A stretch of DNA of 64,000 nt from Aestuariivivens marinum (GCF_022662175.1 NZ_JAKMCR010000001.1:992001-1056000), one strand, 5' to 3'. Shown: positions 42,333 to 51,208, numbered from the stretch's first letter. A program made the numbers and translations. Notes: a model not told the origin generated them from the sequence alone.

Positions 42333-43649
42333 CTAGTATCTATAATACTCAGGTTTAAAAGGACCTTTAACCTGTACGCCTATATATTCAGCTTGGTCTT
42401 CCCTAAGTTCAGTTAATTCAACGCCTATTTTAGCCAAATGTAATTTGGCTACTTTTTCGTCAAGATGCTTGGGTAGCATATAGACTTTGTTTTCATAGGC
42501 TTCACTGTTGTTCCAAAGCTCAATTTGCGCCAAGGTTTGATTGGTAAACGAGTTGCTCATTACAAAACTGGGATGCCCCGTAGCACAACCTAGGTTTACC
42601 AAACGCCCTTCAGCAAGAATAATGATGTCTTTTCCATTAATGGTGTACTTGTCTACCTGTGGCTTAATGGTATTTTTGGTATTGCCATAGTTTTTATTAA
42701 GCCAAGCCATATCAATTTCGTTATCGAAATGGCCAATGTTGCATACAATGGCTTTATCTTTTAACGCTTCAAAATGCTCGCCACGAACAATGTCTTTATT
42801 TCCTGTAGTGGTAATAACAATATCTGTATTACTAATAACGGTTTCCAATTTTTTAACTTCAAAACCATCCATAGCGGCCTGTAAAGCACAAATAGGGTCA
42901 ATCTCGGTAACGGTAACAATGCTACCGGCTCCTTTAAACGAAGCAGCTGTGCCCTTACCCACATCGCCATAGCCACAAACGGTAACGCGTTTGCCTGCCA
43001 ACATTACATCGGTAGCTCTACGAATGGCGTCTACGGCACTTTCTCTACAGCCATATTTGTTATCGAATTTACTTTTGGTCACACTGTCGTTTACGTTTAT
43101 TGCAGGCATAGGTAATGTTCCTTTTTTAACACGCTCGTAAAGCCTGTGAACTCCCGTGGTGGTTTCTTCACTTAAGCCTTTTATACCAGCAGTTAACTCA
43201 GGATATTTATCCAAAACCATATTAGTTAGGTCGCCACCATCATCTAAAATCATGTTAAGGGGCTTACGGTCTTCACCAAAAAATAAGGTTTGCTCAATAC
43301 ACCAATCGAATTCTTCTTCGGTCATGTTTTTCCAGGCATAAACAGAAGTGCCTGCAGCGGCAATTGCAGCGGCAGCTTGATCTTGTGTAGAGAATATATT
43401 GCATGAGCTCCATGTCACTTCGGCACCCAAAGCTTGAAGGGTTTCAATAAGTACAGCTGTTTGAATAGTCATATGCAAACAACCGGCAATTCTTGCACCT
43501 TTCAACGGTTGTGAATCTTTATATTCTTCACGTAGGGTGATAAGTCCGGGCATTTCTGCTTCAGCCAATTCAATCTCTTTTCTTCCCCATTCTGCAAGCG
43601 ATATATCCTTTACCTTATGCGCTACATACGGAATTGTTTTCGTATCCAT
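42333..43649 (-). CDS. ahcY: Adenosylhomocysteinase
   Basis: Splits S-adenosylhomocysteine to adenosine and homocysteine, clearing the by-product of methylation. The 438-residue enzyme has [20 protein letters not shown] near residue 48, the NAD site [14 protein letters not shown] near 218, [20 protein letters not shown] and the end [11 protein letters not shown]. It is the typical NAD-binding tetrameric enzyme. Its leader of about 90 bases has nested hairpins, so control at the RNA level is possible. Confidence 0.97.
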   Translation of the reverse strand: MDTKTIPYVAHKVKDISLAEWGRKEIELAEAEMPGLITLREEYKDSQPLKGARIAGCLHMTIQTAVLIETLQALGAEVTWSSCNIFSTQDQAAAAIAAAGTSVYAWKNMTEEEFDWCIEQTLFFGEDRKPLNMILDDGGDLTNMVLDKYPELTAGIKGLSEETTTGVHRLYERVKKGTLPMPAINVNDSVTKSKFDNKYGCRESAVDAIRRATDVMLAGKRVTVCGYGDVGKGTAASFKGAGSIVTVTEIDPICALQAAMDGFEVKKLETVISNTDIVITTTGNKDIVRGEHFEALKDKAIVCNIGHFDNEIDMAWLNKNYGNTKNTIKPQVDKYTINGKDIIILAEGRLVNLGCATGHPSFVMSNSFTNQTLAQIELWNNSEAYENKVYMLPKHLDEKVAKLHLAKIGVELTELREDQAEYIGVQVKGPFKPEYYRY

Positions 43650-43682
43650 ATTTCTAATTTCTCTATTTTAAAAATGTTACTT

Positions 43683-43757
43683 GCCTTTGGGTTTAAACGG
43701 TAAATAGTTAACTTCGCTAAGTTAAAAACCAAATGCGCCAAAGGCGCTGCAAAGATA
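43683..43757 (-). promoter_or_regulatory. Structured leader and promoter of ahcY
   Basis: On the minus strand TATCTTTG (43750-43757) fits TAnnTTTG. Just downstream come hairpin GCGCC-TTT-GGCGC (43735-43747) and hairpin TTAACTT-AGCG-AAGTTAA (43708-43725), then CCAAAGGC (43683-43690). The last is fully complementary to GCCTTTGG (43738-43745) inside the first hairpin. Two mutually exclusive folds are therefore possible around a shared middle stem. Whether it senses SAH, SAM or a protein, or nothing, is unknown. Confidence 0.5.
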
Positions 43758-43780
43758 ACCAATAACTTTCAGATTATTAA

Positions 43781-44413
43781 ATGCCGCTATTTAAAACTAT
43801 TGATGTAAACTCACAAACTACTGTTAAAATCTGGAAGATTACCGAGTCTTTTAATGTTTTAAAGCGTGAGGTAAGCTTAAAGCCAGAAAATGAAACGCGA
43901 GTTTTGGGGATGAAAAGTGAAATCCATCAATGTGGTTTTTTAAGTGTTAGGTGTTTGCTTAAGGAATTTGGATATAAGGATTTCGATTTGTTTTATGATG
44001 TCAACGGAAAGCCGCATTTAAAGGACGGTAAGCATATTTCAATAAGTCATTCATTTATTTTTTCAGCAGTTATAATTAGTAATGAGCCAGTAGGTATTGA
44101 TATTGAAAAGCAACGCGATAAAATCGCTGTAATAAAACACAAGTTTTTAGATTATGAATGTGATTATTTGAATGAAAATGATACTGACTATATAAAACAA
44201 CTTACGGTATTATGGTGCATTAAAGAAAGCCTGTATAAGCTTTATGCAACGCCTGGCTTAAGTTTTAAGAACCATTGTTTGGTGATTCCATTTTCGAGTA
44301 ATGAAGATGTAACAACTGCTTGGATAGACTATAATGATGTAAAAAGCAAATACAGTGCGCATTGTTTAGAGTTTGAAGGGTTTGCTTGTGCCTATGCCTT
44401 GAAAAGCCAATAA
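43781..44413 (+). CDS. 4'-Phosphopantetheinyl transferase superfamily protein
   Basis: Transfers phosphopantetheine from CoA to a carrier protein. The 210 residues show KPHLKDGKHISISHSF near residue 78, the Mg-binding VGIDIEKQRDKI (D107, E109) and LWCIKESLYKLY near 146, the three core motifs of the Sfp/AcpT superfamily. Target carrier is unknown; fatty-acid ACP or a polyketide carrier is possible. The stop lies 17 bases before the preferred start of the next gene. Confidence 0.92.
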   Translation: MPLFKTIDVNSQTTVKIWKITESFNVLKREVSLKPENETRVLGMKSEIHQCGFLSVRCLLKEFGYKDFDLFYDVNGKPHLKDGKHISISHSFIFSAVIISNEPVGIDIEKQRDKIAVIKHKFLDYECDYLNENDTDYIKQLTVLWCIKESLYKLYATPGLSFKNHCLVIPFSSNEDVTTAWIDYNDVKSKYSAHCLEFEGFACAYALKSQ

Positions 44414-44430
44414 AAAATATTAGTGAATTT

Positions 44431-45168
44431 GTGGCTGTTAAACAATCCATTTATCAAAATATATTAAAATCAATAACTGCAAATAAGCAGCTTTTAGCGG
44501 TTTTGATTGACCCAGATAAATTTTCTGTTGAAAATACGGAAGCCTTTATTGAAAGAATAAACCAATCAGTAGCAACACATATTTTTGTTGGAGGAAGTTT
44601 TGTTGAAGAACATGCCACATCAAATTTGGTTGAGACTATAAAGATGCATACGAGTTTACCAGTTGTGCTTTTTCCTGGCGATGTAACACAGATTTGTGAG
44701 AATGCCGATGCCCTATTGTTTTTATCCCTAATCTCAGGTAGAAACCCAGACTATTTAATAGGGAAGCATGTCGAGGCCGTTTCTGCATTACGAAAGAAAG
44801 AACTTGAGGTGATTTCAACAGGTTATATTCTAATTGAAAATGGAAAAACAACGGCTGTTGAACGGGTTACGAAAACCAAGCCAATGTCAAGAAAAGACAT
44901 TCAAAATATAGTAGATACTGCTAAGGCAGGAGAATATTTGGGGATGAAATTAATGTATCTTGAAGCAGGTAGTGGCGCTAAGCATCCTGTAACACCTAAA
45001 ATTATACAAGCGGTAAAAAAAGAATTAAACCTACCTTTAATAGTAGGGGGAGGTATTAGAGCCAAGCAACAATTGGAAATAGCGTACAGTGCAGGAGCCA
45101 ATATGGTCGTTATTGGTACAGCTTTTGAGGATGACGAGTCATTTTTTGACGAATTAAAATACGAATAA
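44431..45168 (+). CDS. Geranylgeranylglyceryl / heptaprenylglyceryl phosphate synthase
   Basis: Joins a polyprenyl diphosphate to sn-glycerol-1-phosphate, as in archaeal lipids. I prefer the GTG at 44431 (246 residues, VAVKQSIYQNILK...), because an ATG at 44386 would overlap the preceding gene by 28 bases with unrelated residues. Motifs: LLAVLIDPDKFS near residue 22, HIFVGGSFVEE, LFPGDVTQI, MKLMYLEAGSGAKHPVT and IVGGGIRAKQQLE near 200, the PcrB/GGGPS TIM barrel. Its product in Bacteroidota is little known. Confidence 0.92.
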   Translation: MAVKQSIYQNILKSITANKQLLAVLIDPDKFSVENTEAFIERINQSVATHIFVGGSFVEEHATSNLVETIKMHTSLPVVLFPGDVTQICENADALLFLSLISGRNPDYLIGKHVEAVSALRKKELEVISTGYILIENGKTTAVERVTKTKPMSRKDIQNIVDTAKAGEYLGMKLMYLEAGSGAKHPVTPKIIQAVKKELNLPLIVGGGIRAKQQLEIAYSAGANMVVIGTAFEDDESFFDELKYE

Positions 45169-45176
45169 AGAAACAA

Positions 45177-45216
45177 GAGAATGGAACAAAGACTCTTTTC
45201 TCTTTATTCTATTCTC
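45177..45216. repeat. Long imperfect inverted repeat of AGAGAATxGAA units
   Basis: GAGAATGGAACAAAGA and TCTTTATTCTATTCTC form a 16-base stem with one G-T pair and one mismatch around CTCTTTTC, filling the gap between the GGGPS-type gene and the DUF77 gene. It may act as a processing hairpin; the sequence looks like a dispersed simple-sequence intergenic unit. Confidence 0.55.
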
Positions 45217-45232
45217 TATTATCTGAAGACTT

Positions 45233-45493
45233 ATGAAAATATCAGTAGAATTAACATTAACCCCATTGCAGGACGATTTTGAGCCTGCCATTATTCATTT
45301 CATAAAAAAATTAAGGAGTTCTAATTTGAAAGTATTAGAGAATCCGTTAAGCACACAGGTTTATGGCGATTACGATGAGTTGATGCAATTACTAAATGCA
45401 GAAATTAAAGAAACATTTCAATTAATTGACAAAGGCTTACTTTATATGAAGATTGTAAAATCCGACAGATACGATTATGAGCCCCATTTTTGA
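45233..45493 (+). CDS. Thiamine-binding-like DUF77 protein
   Basis: A small protein of 86 residues, MKISVELTLTPLQDDFEPAI, FIKKLRSSNLKVLENPLSTQ and VYGDYDELMQLLNAEIKETF. It has the beta-alpha-beta pattern of MTH1187/YkoF (DUF77) proteins, some of which bind thiamine or related hydroxymethylpyrimidine. It overlaps pnuC by 17 bases, so the products are translationally coupled. A vitamin-handling role with that transporter is likely. Confidence 0.78.
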   Translation: MKISVELTLTPLQDDFEPAIIHFIKKLRSSNLKVLENPLSTQVYGDYDELMQLLNAEIKETFQLIDKGLLYMKIVKSDRYDYEPHF

Positions 45494-46109
45494 TTTTTTT
45501 CTTGAGCCTTATTACAATAGGCCAATCTATTTAATTGTGTTGGAAGCCATTGCTTTTGTCTTTGGTATAGCCAGTGTGGTCTATGCCCAAAAGACAAATA
45601 TCTTAGTGTACCCTACGGGTCTCGTTGCCACGGTAATTACGGTTTATATTTTTCTTAAAGATGAGTTGATTGGTGATATGATGATGAATTTTTATTACTC
45701 GGTAATGAGCATCTATGGTTGGTGGAATTGGTCCAGGAAAAAAGAAAACAAATATGTGGTGCCAATTTCGATAACCAATACAAAAGAAAAGATTATTGGG
45801 TTTGGAATGTTTTTGTTAACCATGGTAGTTACTTATGTGGTTTATAAAGCTTATGGTACTGAAATAACGACATCGAATTACATTGATATTTTTACTTCAG
45901 GAATATTTTTTACGGCCATGTGGTTTATGGCCAATAAAAAATTGGAGAATTGGACACTCTGGATATTTGCAGACATTATAACCGTGCCACTTTATGCATA
46001 CAGAGGCTGGGGTATGTTATCTTTGCAGTATCTTATCTTTACTATTTTAGCAATTCAAGGCTATTTTGCATGGAAGAAAAGCTTAAACAACAACGAGCAA
46101 ATTGCTTAA
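45477..46109 (+). CDS. PnuC/PnuT-family vitamin transporter
   Basis: An integral membrane protein of 210 residues with about seven helices, of the PnuC family, which carries nicotinamide riboside, thiamine (PnuT) or riboflavin by facilitated diffusion. Family segments are ASVVYAQKTNILVYPTGL, YGWWNWSRKKEN and WIFADIITVPLYAYRGWG. Substrate is open: the DUF77 neighbour and the TPP-controlled receptor 3 kb away suggest thiamine, while the overlapping NadR-like kinase suggests nicotinamide riboside. It overlaps both neighbours (17 and 40 bases). Confidence 0.9.
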   Translation: MSPIFDFFLEPYYNRPIYLIVLEAIAFVFGIASVVYAQKTNILVYPTGLVATVITVYIFLKDELIGDMMMNFYYSVMSIYGWWNWSRKKENKYVVPISITNTKEKIIGFGMFLLTMVVTYVVYKAYGTEITTSNYIDIFTSGIFFTAMWFMANKKLENWTLWIFADIITVPLYAYRGWGMLSLQYLIFTILAIQGYFAWKKSLNNNEQIA

Positions 46110-46654
46110 AGGTCGTTTTGTTTGGTCCAGAATCTACTGGGAAAACAACCTTGTCTAGACAATTAGCAAGGTATTATAACTCGGTTTGGGTGCCTGAGTA
46201 CGCACGCGAGTACCTTCAAAATAAATGGAATAATGAACGTAAAACTTGTGAACCAAAGGATTTGTTACCCATTGCTGAAGGGCAGATGCGGGTAGAAAAT
46301 GAACTGGCTCAAAATACAGATACCATATTGATTTGTGACACCGATTTGTTGGAAACCAAAGTCTATTCCGAGACCTATTATTTGGGAAGTTGCGATCCAT
46401 TACTTGAAAAATATGCGTTGGAAAATACTTACGATTTGTATTTTTTAACTTATATTGACACTCCTTGGGAAGCTGACGATTTAAGGGATAAACCTAACCA
46501 TAGAATTGAAATGTTTCTAGCTTTTCAAAATGAATTGATAAAACAAAAAAGACCTTATGTTTTGTTGAAGGGTGATGAAAAATTGCGGTTCAAAGAAGCA
46601 GTAAAACATATAGATAAATTGTTAAAAAGAAAAGACATTGAATTTCACCAATAA
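46070..46654 (+). CDS. NadR-like P-loop kinase (nicotinamide riboside kinase type)
   Basis: From the ATG at 46070 (MEEKLKQQRANCLKVVLFG) it is 194 residues; the longer frame upstream only shadows pnuC. Walker A GPESTGKTTLS is near residue 20, VWVPEYAREYLQ near 39, ICDTDLLETKVYSE near 88 and LRDKPNHRIEMF near 140 match the NR-kinase domain of NadR. It phosphorylates an imported vitamin, trapping it; NR is the usual substrate, thiamine not excluded. The start overlaps pnuC by 40 bases, indicating coupling. Confidence 0.85.
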   Translation: MEEKLKQQRANCLKVVLFGPESTGKTTLSRQLARYYNSVWVPEYAREYLQNKWNNERKTCEPKDLLPIAEGQMRVENELAQNTDTILICDTDLLETKVYSETYYLGSCDPLLEKYALENTYDLYFLTYIDTPWEADDLRDKPNHRIEMFLAFQNELIKQKRPYVLLKGDEKLRFKEAVKHIDKLLKRKDIEFHQ

Positions 46655-48191
46655 AGATATAATACAAATACAGAACAACGATTTAACCCTAGAAAAGGTT
46701 AATCATCAGATTGAGCGAATTAAAAGAGGGACATCTTATACCCACTTGGTAGAGGCAGCTACCGTTGGCAATGGTATTTTAAAGTTAACAGCAGAAGAGC
46801 AAAACCAATATGTTAAAACGTTTGAAAATCATCGTAATGTGTTGTCTTTAGTAAAGTTTGTACCAGCATCAGGCGCAGCAACTAGAATGTTTAAATTTTT
46901 GTTTCAGTTTTTAAAAGCTTTCGATATTGAAAAGGATACCATTAATGGGTATATCAACAGACATAAAAACTCAGGTTTAGCTGTTTTTTTTGCTGGGTTG
47001 GAGAAGTTACCTTTTTTTGAAGAAGTAGTCCATAAGTTGCATGAAATCATTCCTAATTTTAATGATCTGTCTTACGACCAAAAGCGCTTAGAGTTTATAA
47101 AAACCATGCTCGATGAAGACCGATTAAATTACAGTGCTTATCCAAAGGGTCTATTGCCTTTTCATAGATATAAACAACATGTTTCTTCAGCTTTCGAGGA
47201 GCATTTATTTGAAGCCGCATTATATGCCTCATCAAATAAGAAAGCAAATGTGCATTTCACTATTTCTCCAAATCATAATAAAGGATTTGAAGATGAATTT
47301 AAGTTTATAGAAGAAGATGTTGAAGAGGAAACTGGAACTTACTTTGATATTTCATTTTCAAATCAAAAAAAATCTACTGATACTATTGCATTAACCGTAG
47401 ATAATGAAATTTATAGAGAACCAAATGGTAAATTATTGTTTAGGGCTTCTGGACATGGTGCCTTGTTGGAAAATTTAAATGCATTGAATCATGACATTAT
47501 TTTTATTAAAAACATAGACAATGTTACGGTATCGAGCCATCATGAAGAGTTGGCAAAATATAAAAAAATGTTGGCTGGTCTTTTGATAGACACCCAAGAG
47601 CAGGCTTTTAAATATTTGCATACATTAGATAATGAAGCGGTTAATGAGAAGTTATGTGATGATATATTAGAATTTTTAATATCCAAGTTTAATCAAAGGA
47701 TAGAGGAAGATTTTTTTAAGCTTTCGCAAACCAATAAAGTAGCTTTTTTAAAGAATAAATTAAATCGTCCAATTCGTGTTGGGGGCATTGTAAAAAACGA
47801 AAGAGAACCTGGAGGAGGACCGTTTTGGGTTAAGGATAAGAATGGGAATGTCTCTTTGCAAATTGTTGAGTTTGCACAAATCGATATCAAAAACAAAGAC
47901 CAAAAGGAAATCGTAAAAAATGCAACACATTTTAATCCAACAGATTTTGTTTGCGGCATAAAAAACTATAAAGGTGAAGTTTTTAACCTTAATGAATTTG
48001 TAGATAATGATGCTTATTTTGTCACCGTTAAATCAAGATTGGATACCGAAATTAAGGCATTGGAACGCCCCGGACTTTGGAACGGAAGTATGGCTTATTG
48101 GAACTCTATTTTTGTTGAAGTGCCTCTAGTTACATTTAATCCAGTAAAGGCCGCAAACGATTTGTTAAAAGCACCACACCAGTATTTATAA
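46638..48191 (+). CDS. DUF4301 family protein
   Basis: A 517-residue cytoplasmic protein with a TTG start at 46638, overlapping the NadR-like gene by 17 bases. Landmark segments are KFVPASGAATRMFKFLF near residue 74, LFRASGHGALLENLNAL near 267, NEREPGGGPFWVKDKNG near 390 and ATHFNPTDFVCGIKNYKG near 430. The glycine-rich loops recall nucleotidyltransferase-type sugar enzymes, but no activity is known to me. Its location after the vitamin genes is of uncertain meaning. Confidence 0.85.
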   Translation: MNFTNKDIIQIQNNDLTLEKVNHQIERIKRGTSYTHLVEAATVGNGILKLTAEEQNQYVKTFENHRNVLSLVKFVPASGAATRMFKFLFQFLKAFDIEKDTINGYINRHKNSGLAVFFAGLEKLPFFEEVVHKLHEIIPNFNDLSYDQKRLEFIKTMLDEDRLNYSAYPKGLLPFHRYKQHVSSAFEEHLFEAALYASSNKKANVHFTISPNHNKGFEDEFKFIEEDVEEETGTYFDISFSNQKKSTDTIALTVDNEIYREPNGKLLFRASGHGALLENLNALNHDIIFIKNIDNVTVSSHHEELAKYKKMLAGLLIDTQEQAFKYLHTLDNEAVNEKLCDDILEFLISKFNQRIEEDFFKLSQTNKVAFLKNKLNRPIRVGGIVKNEREPGGGPFWVKDKNGNVSLQIVEFAQIDIKNKDQKEIVKNATHFNPTDFVCGIKNYKGEVFNLNEFVDNDAYFVTVKSRLDTEIKALERPGLWNGSMAYWNSIFVEVPLVTFNPVKAANDLLKAPHQYL

Positions 48192-48598
48192 TGTTTAACC
48201 AAGAGACTTTACTGCAAGAATTAACTTTTAAGGCTATTAGAAGTTCTGGTAGTGGTGGGCAACATGTCAATAAGGTTGCTTCAAAAGTAGAGCTAAGTTT
48301 TAATGTAAAGGACTCTTTAGGGTTTAGCGATGAACAGAAAACACATCTATTGGAGAAGCTTCAAAATCGCTTAACTAAAGATGGGTTTTTACTGATGCAA
48401 TGTGACGAAAGTCGAAGTCAGCATAAAAATAAAGAACTGGTGATAAAACGGTTTTTGGAGTTGATCAGAGCTTCATTGGTGAAACCCAAAAAACGAATCC
48501 TTACCAAAATACCAAAGGCAGTTATCAAGAAACGGTTAAAAAGTAAGCGTCATCTTTCTGATAAAAAAGCAAATAGAAAGCCACCTGGGCTTCTATAG
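48191..48598 (+). CDS. arfB: Alternative ribosome-rescue hydrolase ArfB
   Basis: A 135-residue class-I release-factor-like peptidyl-tRNA hydrolase that frees stalled ribosomes. The GGQ motif GSGGQHVNKVASKVEL lies at about residues 20-35. The basic tail (KPKKRILTKIPKAVIKKRLK and the end KKANRKPP) enters the mRNA channel. The start codon overlaps the DUF4301 stop by one base. A TPP riboswitch unit begins about 55 bases after its stop. Confidence 0.94.
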   Translation: MFNQETLLQELTFKAIRSSGSGGQHVNKVASKVELSFNVKDSLGFSDEQKTHLLEKLQNRLTKDGFLLMQCDESRSQHKNKELVIKRFLELIRASLVKPKKRILTKIPKAVIKKRLKSKRHLSDKKANRKPPGLL

Positions 48599-48617
48599 AA
48601 TATTTTTCAATTATCCA

Positions 48618-48647
48618 TTGTAAATTGTACATTGTTAATTAATTTTA
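48618..48647 (+). promoter_or_regulatory. Promoter of the TPP-regulated receptor gene
   Basis: TTG at 48618-48620, 19 bases, then TAATTTTA at 48640-48647 (last base A instead of G). The expected start is about 48654, exactly where the riboswitch P1 stem begins. Confidence 0.5.
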
Positions 48648-48654
48648 CAGCGTT

Positions 48655-48802
48655 CTCAAAAAGGGGTGCTTTTTGATTGATGATTGATGATTGATAATTT
48701 CTATTTTTTAACTTTAGAAATTTGATATCTAATCTCTAAAATCATTCAGGCTGAGATCATACCCATTGAACCTGAGCAGGTAATGCTGCTAAGGAATGTG
48801 AG
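48655..48802 (+). ncRNA. TPP riboswitch
   Basis: The THI-element core is read directly: GGGGTGCT (48663-48670), GGCTGAGATCATACCC, GAACCTGAGCAGG, TAATGCTGCTAAGGAA. CTCA (48655) pairs with TGAG (48799) as P1. The part between GGGGTGCT and GGCTGAGA is about 79 bases, much longer than in a minimal riboswitch, and holds TGATTGA repeats and AT-rich sequence, probably an extended P3 arm. It precedes a TonB-dependent receptor by 140 bases. In the 48599-48942 gap nothing else is evident apart from a promoter. Confidence 0.93.
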
Positions 48803-48942
48803 TTTATATTGTTATTGTGAGGAGTTTCTATTGCTATCGAAACAACGAACCAATCTTTTCAATATGAATTCTTAAATTCAATTAATAACAAACAAAGAAT
48901 AATAACCTCTTTTTATTCGATTTAAATTTTATTTATTTCGAG

Positions 48943-51090
48943 ATGAAAAACAATTTTCTTTTTTTAACATTTTTTTTGTTATCAATTTGTATTAGCGCAC
49001 AACAAAATCAAGTGAAACAAGATTCAACAAAAACAGAAACTTTGGACGAAGTTCTAGTTAAAGCTGTTCGCGTTAATGCCAATTCACCCATCACCCATTC
49101 CAATATTTCAAAAAAGGAATTAGAAAAGCGAAATTTAGGGCAAGACATTCCGGTTTTATTAAATTATTTACCATCGGTTGTAACCACGAGCGATGCGGGA
49201 GCGGGGATAGGTTATACAGGTATTCGTGTACGCGGTACCGATGCCACTCGTGTAAATGTCACTATTAATGGGATACAATATAACGATCCAGAAAGTCAAG
49301 GGACGTTTTGGGTGAATTTAGGGGACTTTGCTTCATCGACACAGAATATGCAATTGCAACGTGGTGTTGGAACATCAACCAATGGCTCAGGGGCTTTTGG
49401 AGCAAGTTTAAATCTGTTGACCGATGCATCTTCTTATGTGCCTTATGGCGAAATATCTAATAGTTTTGGAAGTTACAATACACGTAAACATACGATTAAA
49501 TTAAGTACAGGAGATATTTTGGATGCTGAACAAGGACAAAGCATTGAGTTTTCAGGACGGTTTTCTAAAATTTACTCCGATGGTTATGTAGATCGTGCTT
49601 TTACCGACTTAAAATCTTATTTTCTACAAGGAGTTTATAAAGATGACAATACTTTAATCAAGGCTTTAACTTTTGGTAATAAAGAACGAACCTATCAATC
49701 CTGGTATGGCTTAACAGCTGAAGAACTACAGGAAGACCGTCGTCAAAACCCGTATACTTATGAGAATGAAACCGATAACTATTGGCAGGACCATTACCAA
49801 TTGCATTGGAATGAGCGATTGGATAACTATTGGTCAATCAATATTGGCTTGAATTATACTAAAGGCAAGGGCTATTTTGAGCAATATAAAACAGAAGAAT
49901 ACGCTGAGAATTTTAATAATTTAATTGAAGAAGGATCTGATGTGATTGTACGCCGTTGGCTCGATAATAATTTTTATGTTGCCAATGGCAACATCTCCTA
50001 TAAAAATAGAGGTTTGGAAGTTATTTCAGGATTGTCCTATAGCAATTACACGGGTGATCATTTTGGGGAAGTGATTTGGGGAAGTGATTTGGCTTCAAAT
50101 ACCAATATTAGGGACCGTTACTATAATGGAGATGCCAATAAAAATGATTTTAGTGTTTTCTCAAAGGCTACATTTAAGTTTGATGAAAAATTTATGGGCT
50201 TCGTGGATTTACAAGGCCGATTTGTAAGCTATAAGACTAATGGATTAAATTCTGATAGGGTAAATTTTGTAACCGATGCATCATTTGACTTTTTCAATCC
50301 CAAAGTAGGGCTAACCTATAGGCATTGTGATATTAACAGTTTTTATGTCTCATACGCAAGAGCTAACCGTGAGCCTAATCGTGATGATTTTGAAAACGGT
50401 GTTGCCGACAACGAAACCTTAAATGACATTGAATTGGGTTGGCGTTATAATACTAAAAGGGTAGCTGTGAACACCAATTTGTATTATATGTTTTATCAAA
50501 ACCAATTGGTGTTAACCGGTGCGCTAGATGATGTTGGAAGTCCCTTAAGAGCTACTAGCGGAAAAAGTTTTAGGCTTGGGCTTGAAATAGATGCTAATAT
50601 TACATTTTGCGACGCATTTAATACGTCTACTAATATAGCTGTAAGCAATAATAAAAATAAGGATTTTAAGGCATCTATAAATGGGGAATTGTTAAGCTTA
50701 GGAAATACTAATATTTCATTTTCGCCAGATCTAGTAATAGGTAATGTATTTAATTTCCTGCCTATAAAAGCATTGCAAATATCGTTTTTAAGTAAATATG
50801 TTGGAGAACAGTATATGGGTAATATCGACTCTAAAGTGTCAAAGCTTAGTAGTTATTTCATTAACGATTTAAATATATCATTCGAAATTGAATCAAATTC
50901 CTTGTTTAAATCTATAGTATTAACAGGTTTGGTAAATAATATTTTTAACAGGAAATATGTTTCCAATGGATATTATTATACTTATGATGATACTTGGACA
51001 GATGCTAATCAAGTTACCACTATTGAAGGTACAGGATATTACCCACAAGCTACCACCAACTTTTTGGTAGGGGCTACATTGAAATTTTAG
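48943..51090 (+). CDS. TonB-dependent receptor, TPP-riboswitch controlled (probable thiamine receptor)
   Basis: An outer-membrane barrel of 715 residues with signal peptide ending ISAQQ. The plug domain (about 45-155) has NLGQDIPVLLNYLPSV, GYTGIRVRGTDATRVNVTIN and QGTFWVNLGDF. The barrel ends TTNFLVGATLKF. The upstream TPP riboswitch implies that it is repressed when thiamine pyrophosphate is plentiful, so it should import thiamine or a precursor. PnuC, DUF77 and NadR-like genes 3 kb upstream may continue the pathway. It has no CarboxypepD N-terminal domain as SusC has. Confidence 0.93.
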   Translation: MKNNFLFLTFFLLSICISAQQNQVKQDSTKTETLDEVLVKAVRVNANSPITHSNISKKELEKRNLGQDIPVLLNYLPSVVTTSDAGAGIGYTGIRVRGTDATRVNVTINGIQYNDPESQGTFWVNLGDFASSTQNMQLQRGVGTSTNGSGAFGASLNLLTDASSYVPYGEISNSFGSYNTRKHTIKLSTGDILDAEQGQSIEFSGRFSKIYSDGYVDRAFTDLKSYFLQGVYKDDNTLIKALTFGNKERTYQSWYGLTAEELQEDRRQNPYTYENETDNYWQDHYQLHWNERLDNYWSINIGLNYTKGKGYFEQYKTEEYAENFNNLIEEGSDVIVRRWLDNNFYVANGNISYKNRGLEVISGLSYSNYTGDHFGEVIWGSDLASNTNIRDRYYNGDANKNDFSVFSKATFKFDEKFMGFVDLQGRFVSYKTNGLNSDRVNFVTDASFDFFNPKVGLTYRHCDINSFYVSYARANREPNRDDFENGVADNETLNDIELGWRYNTKRVAVNTNLYYMFYQNQLVLTGALDDVGSPLRATSGKSFRLGLEIDANITFCDAFNTSTNIAVSNNKNKDFKASINGELLSLGNTNISFSPDLVIGNVFNFLPIKALQISFLSKYVGEQYMGNIDSKVSKLSSYFINDLNISFEIESNSLFKSIVLTGLVNNIFNRKYVSNGYYYTYDDTWTDANQVTTIEGTGYYPQATTNFLVGATLKF

Positions 51091-51112
51091 TTAATAACCT
51101 TAAAAGATTAAG

Positions 51113-51143
51113 CCTCTCCTCCTTAAACAAGGATGAGAGGTTT
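51113..51143 (+). terminator. Terminator after the TonB-dependent receptor
   Basis: CCTCTCCTCCTT, AAAC, AAGGATGAGAGG with one mismatch, then TTT, 22 bases after the stop codon. Confidence 0.75.
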
Positions 51144-51208
51144 CAATTAATTAATAAATTGAAATTGAGGTGGTTGAATTAAAATAAAAATAATTTTTTA
51201 TTCTGGCT

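Noticed and set aside
43683-43757. Assigning the ahcY leader to the known SAH or SAM-II riboswitch classes
   Set aside because: The conserved bases of those classes could not be recognised by eye, so only a structured leader is claimed.
48671-48700. TGATTGATGATTGATGATTG as a CRISPR-like or separate repeat
   Set aside because: It is a short imperfect tandem run inside the variable arm of the TPP riboswitch; no spacers.
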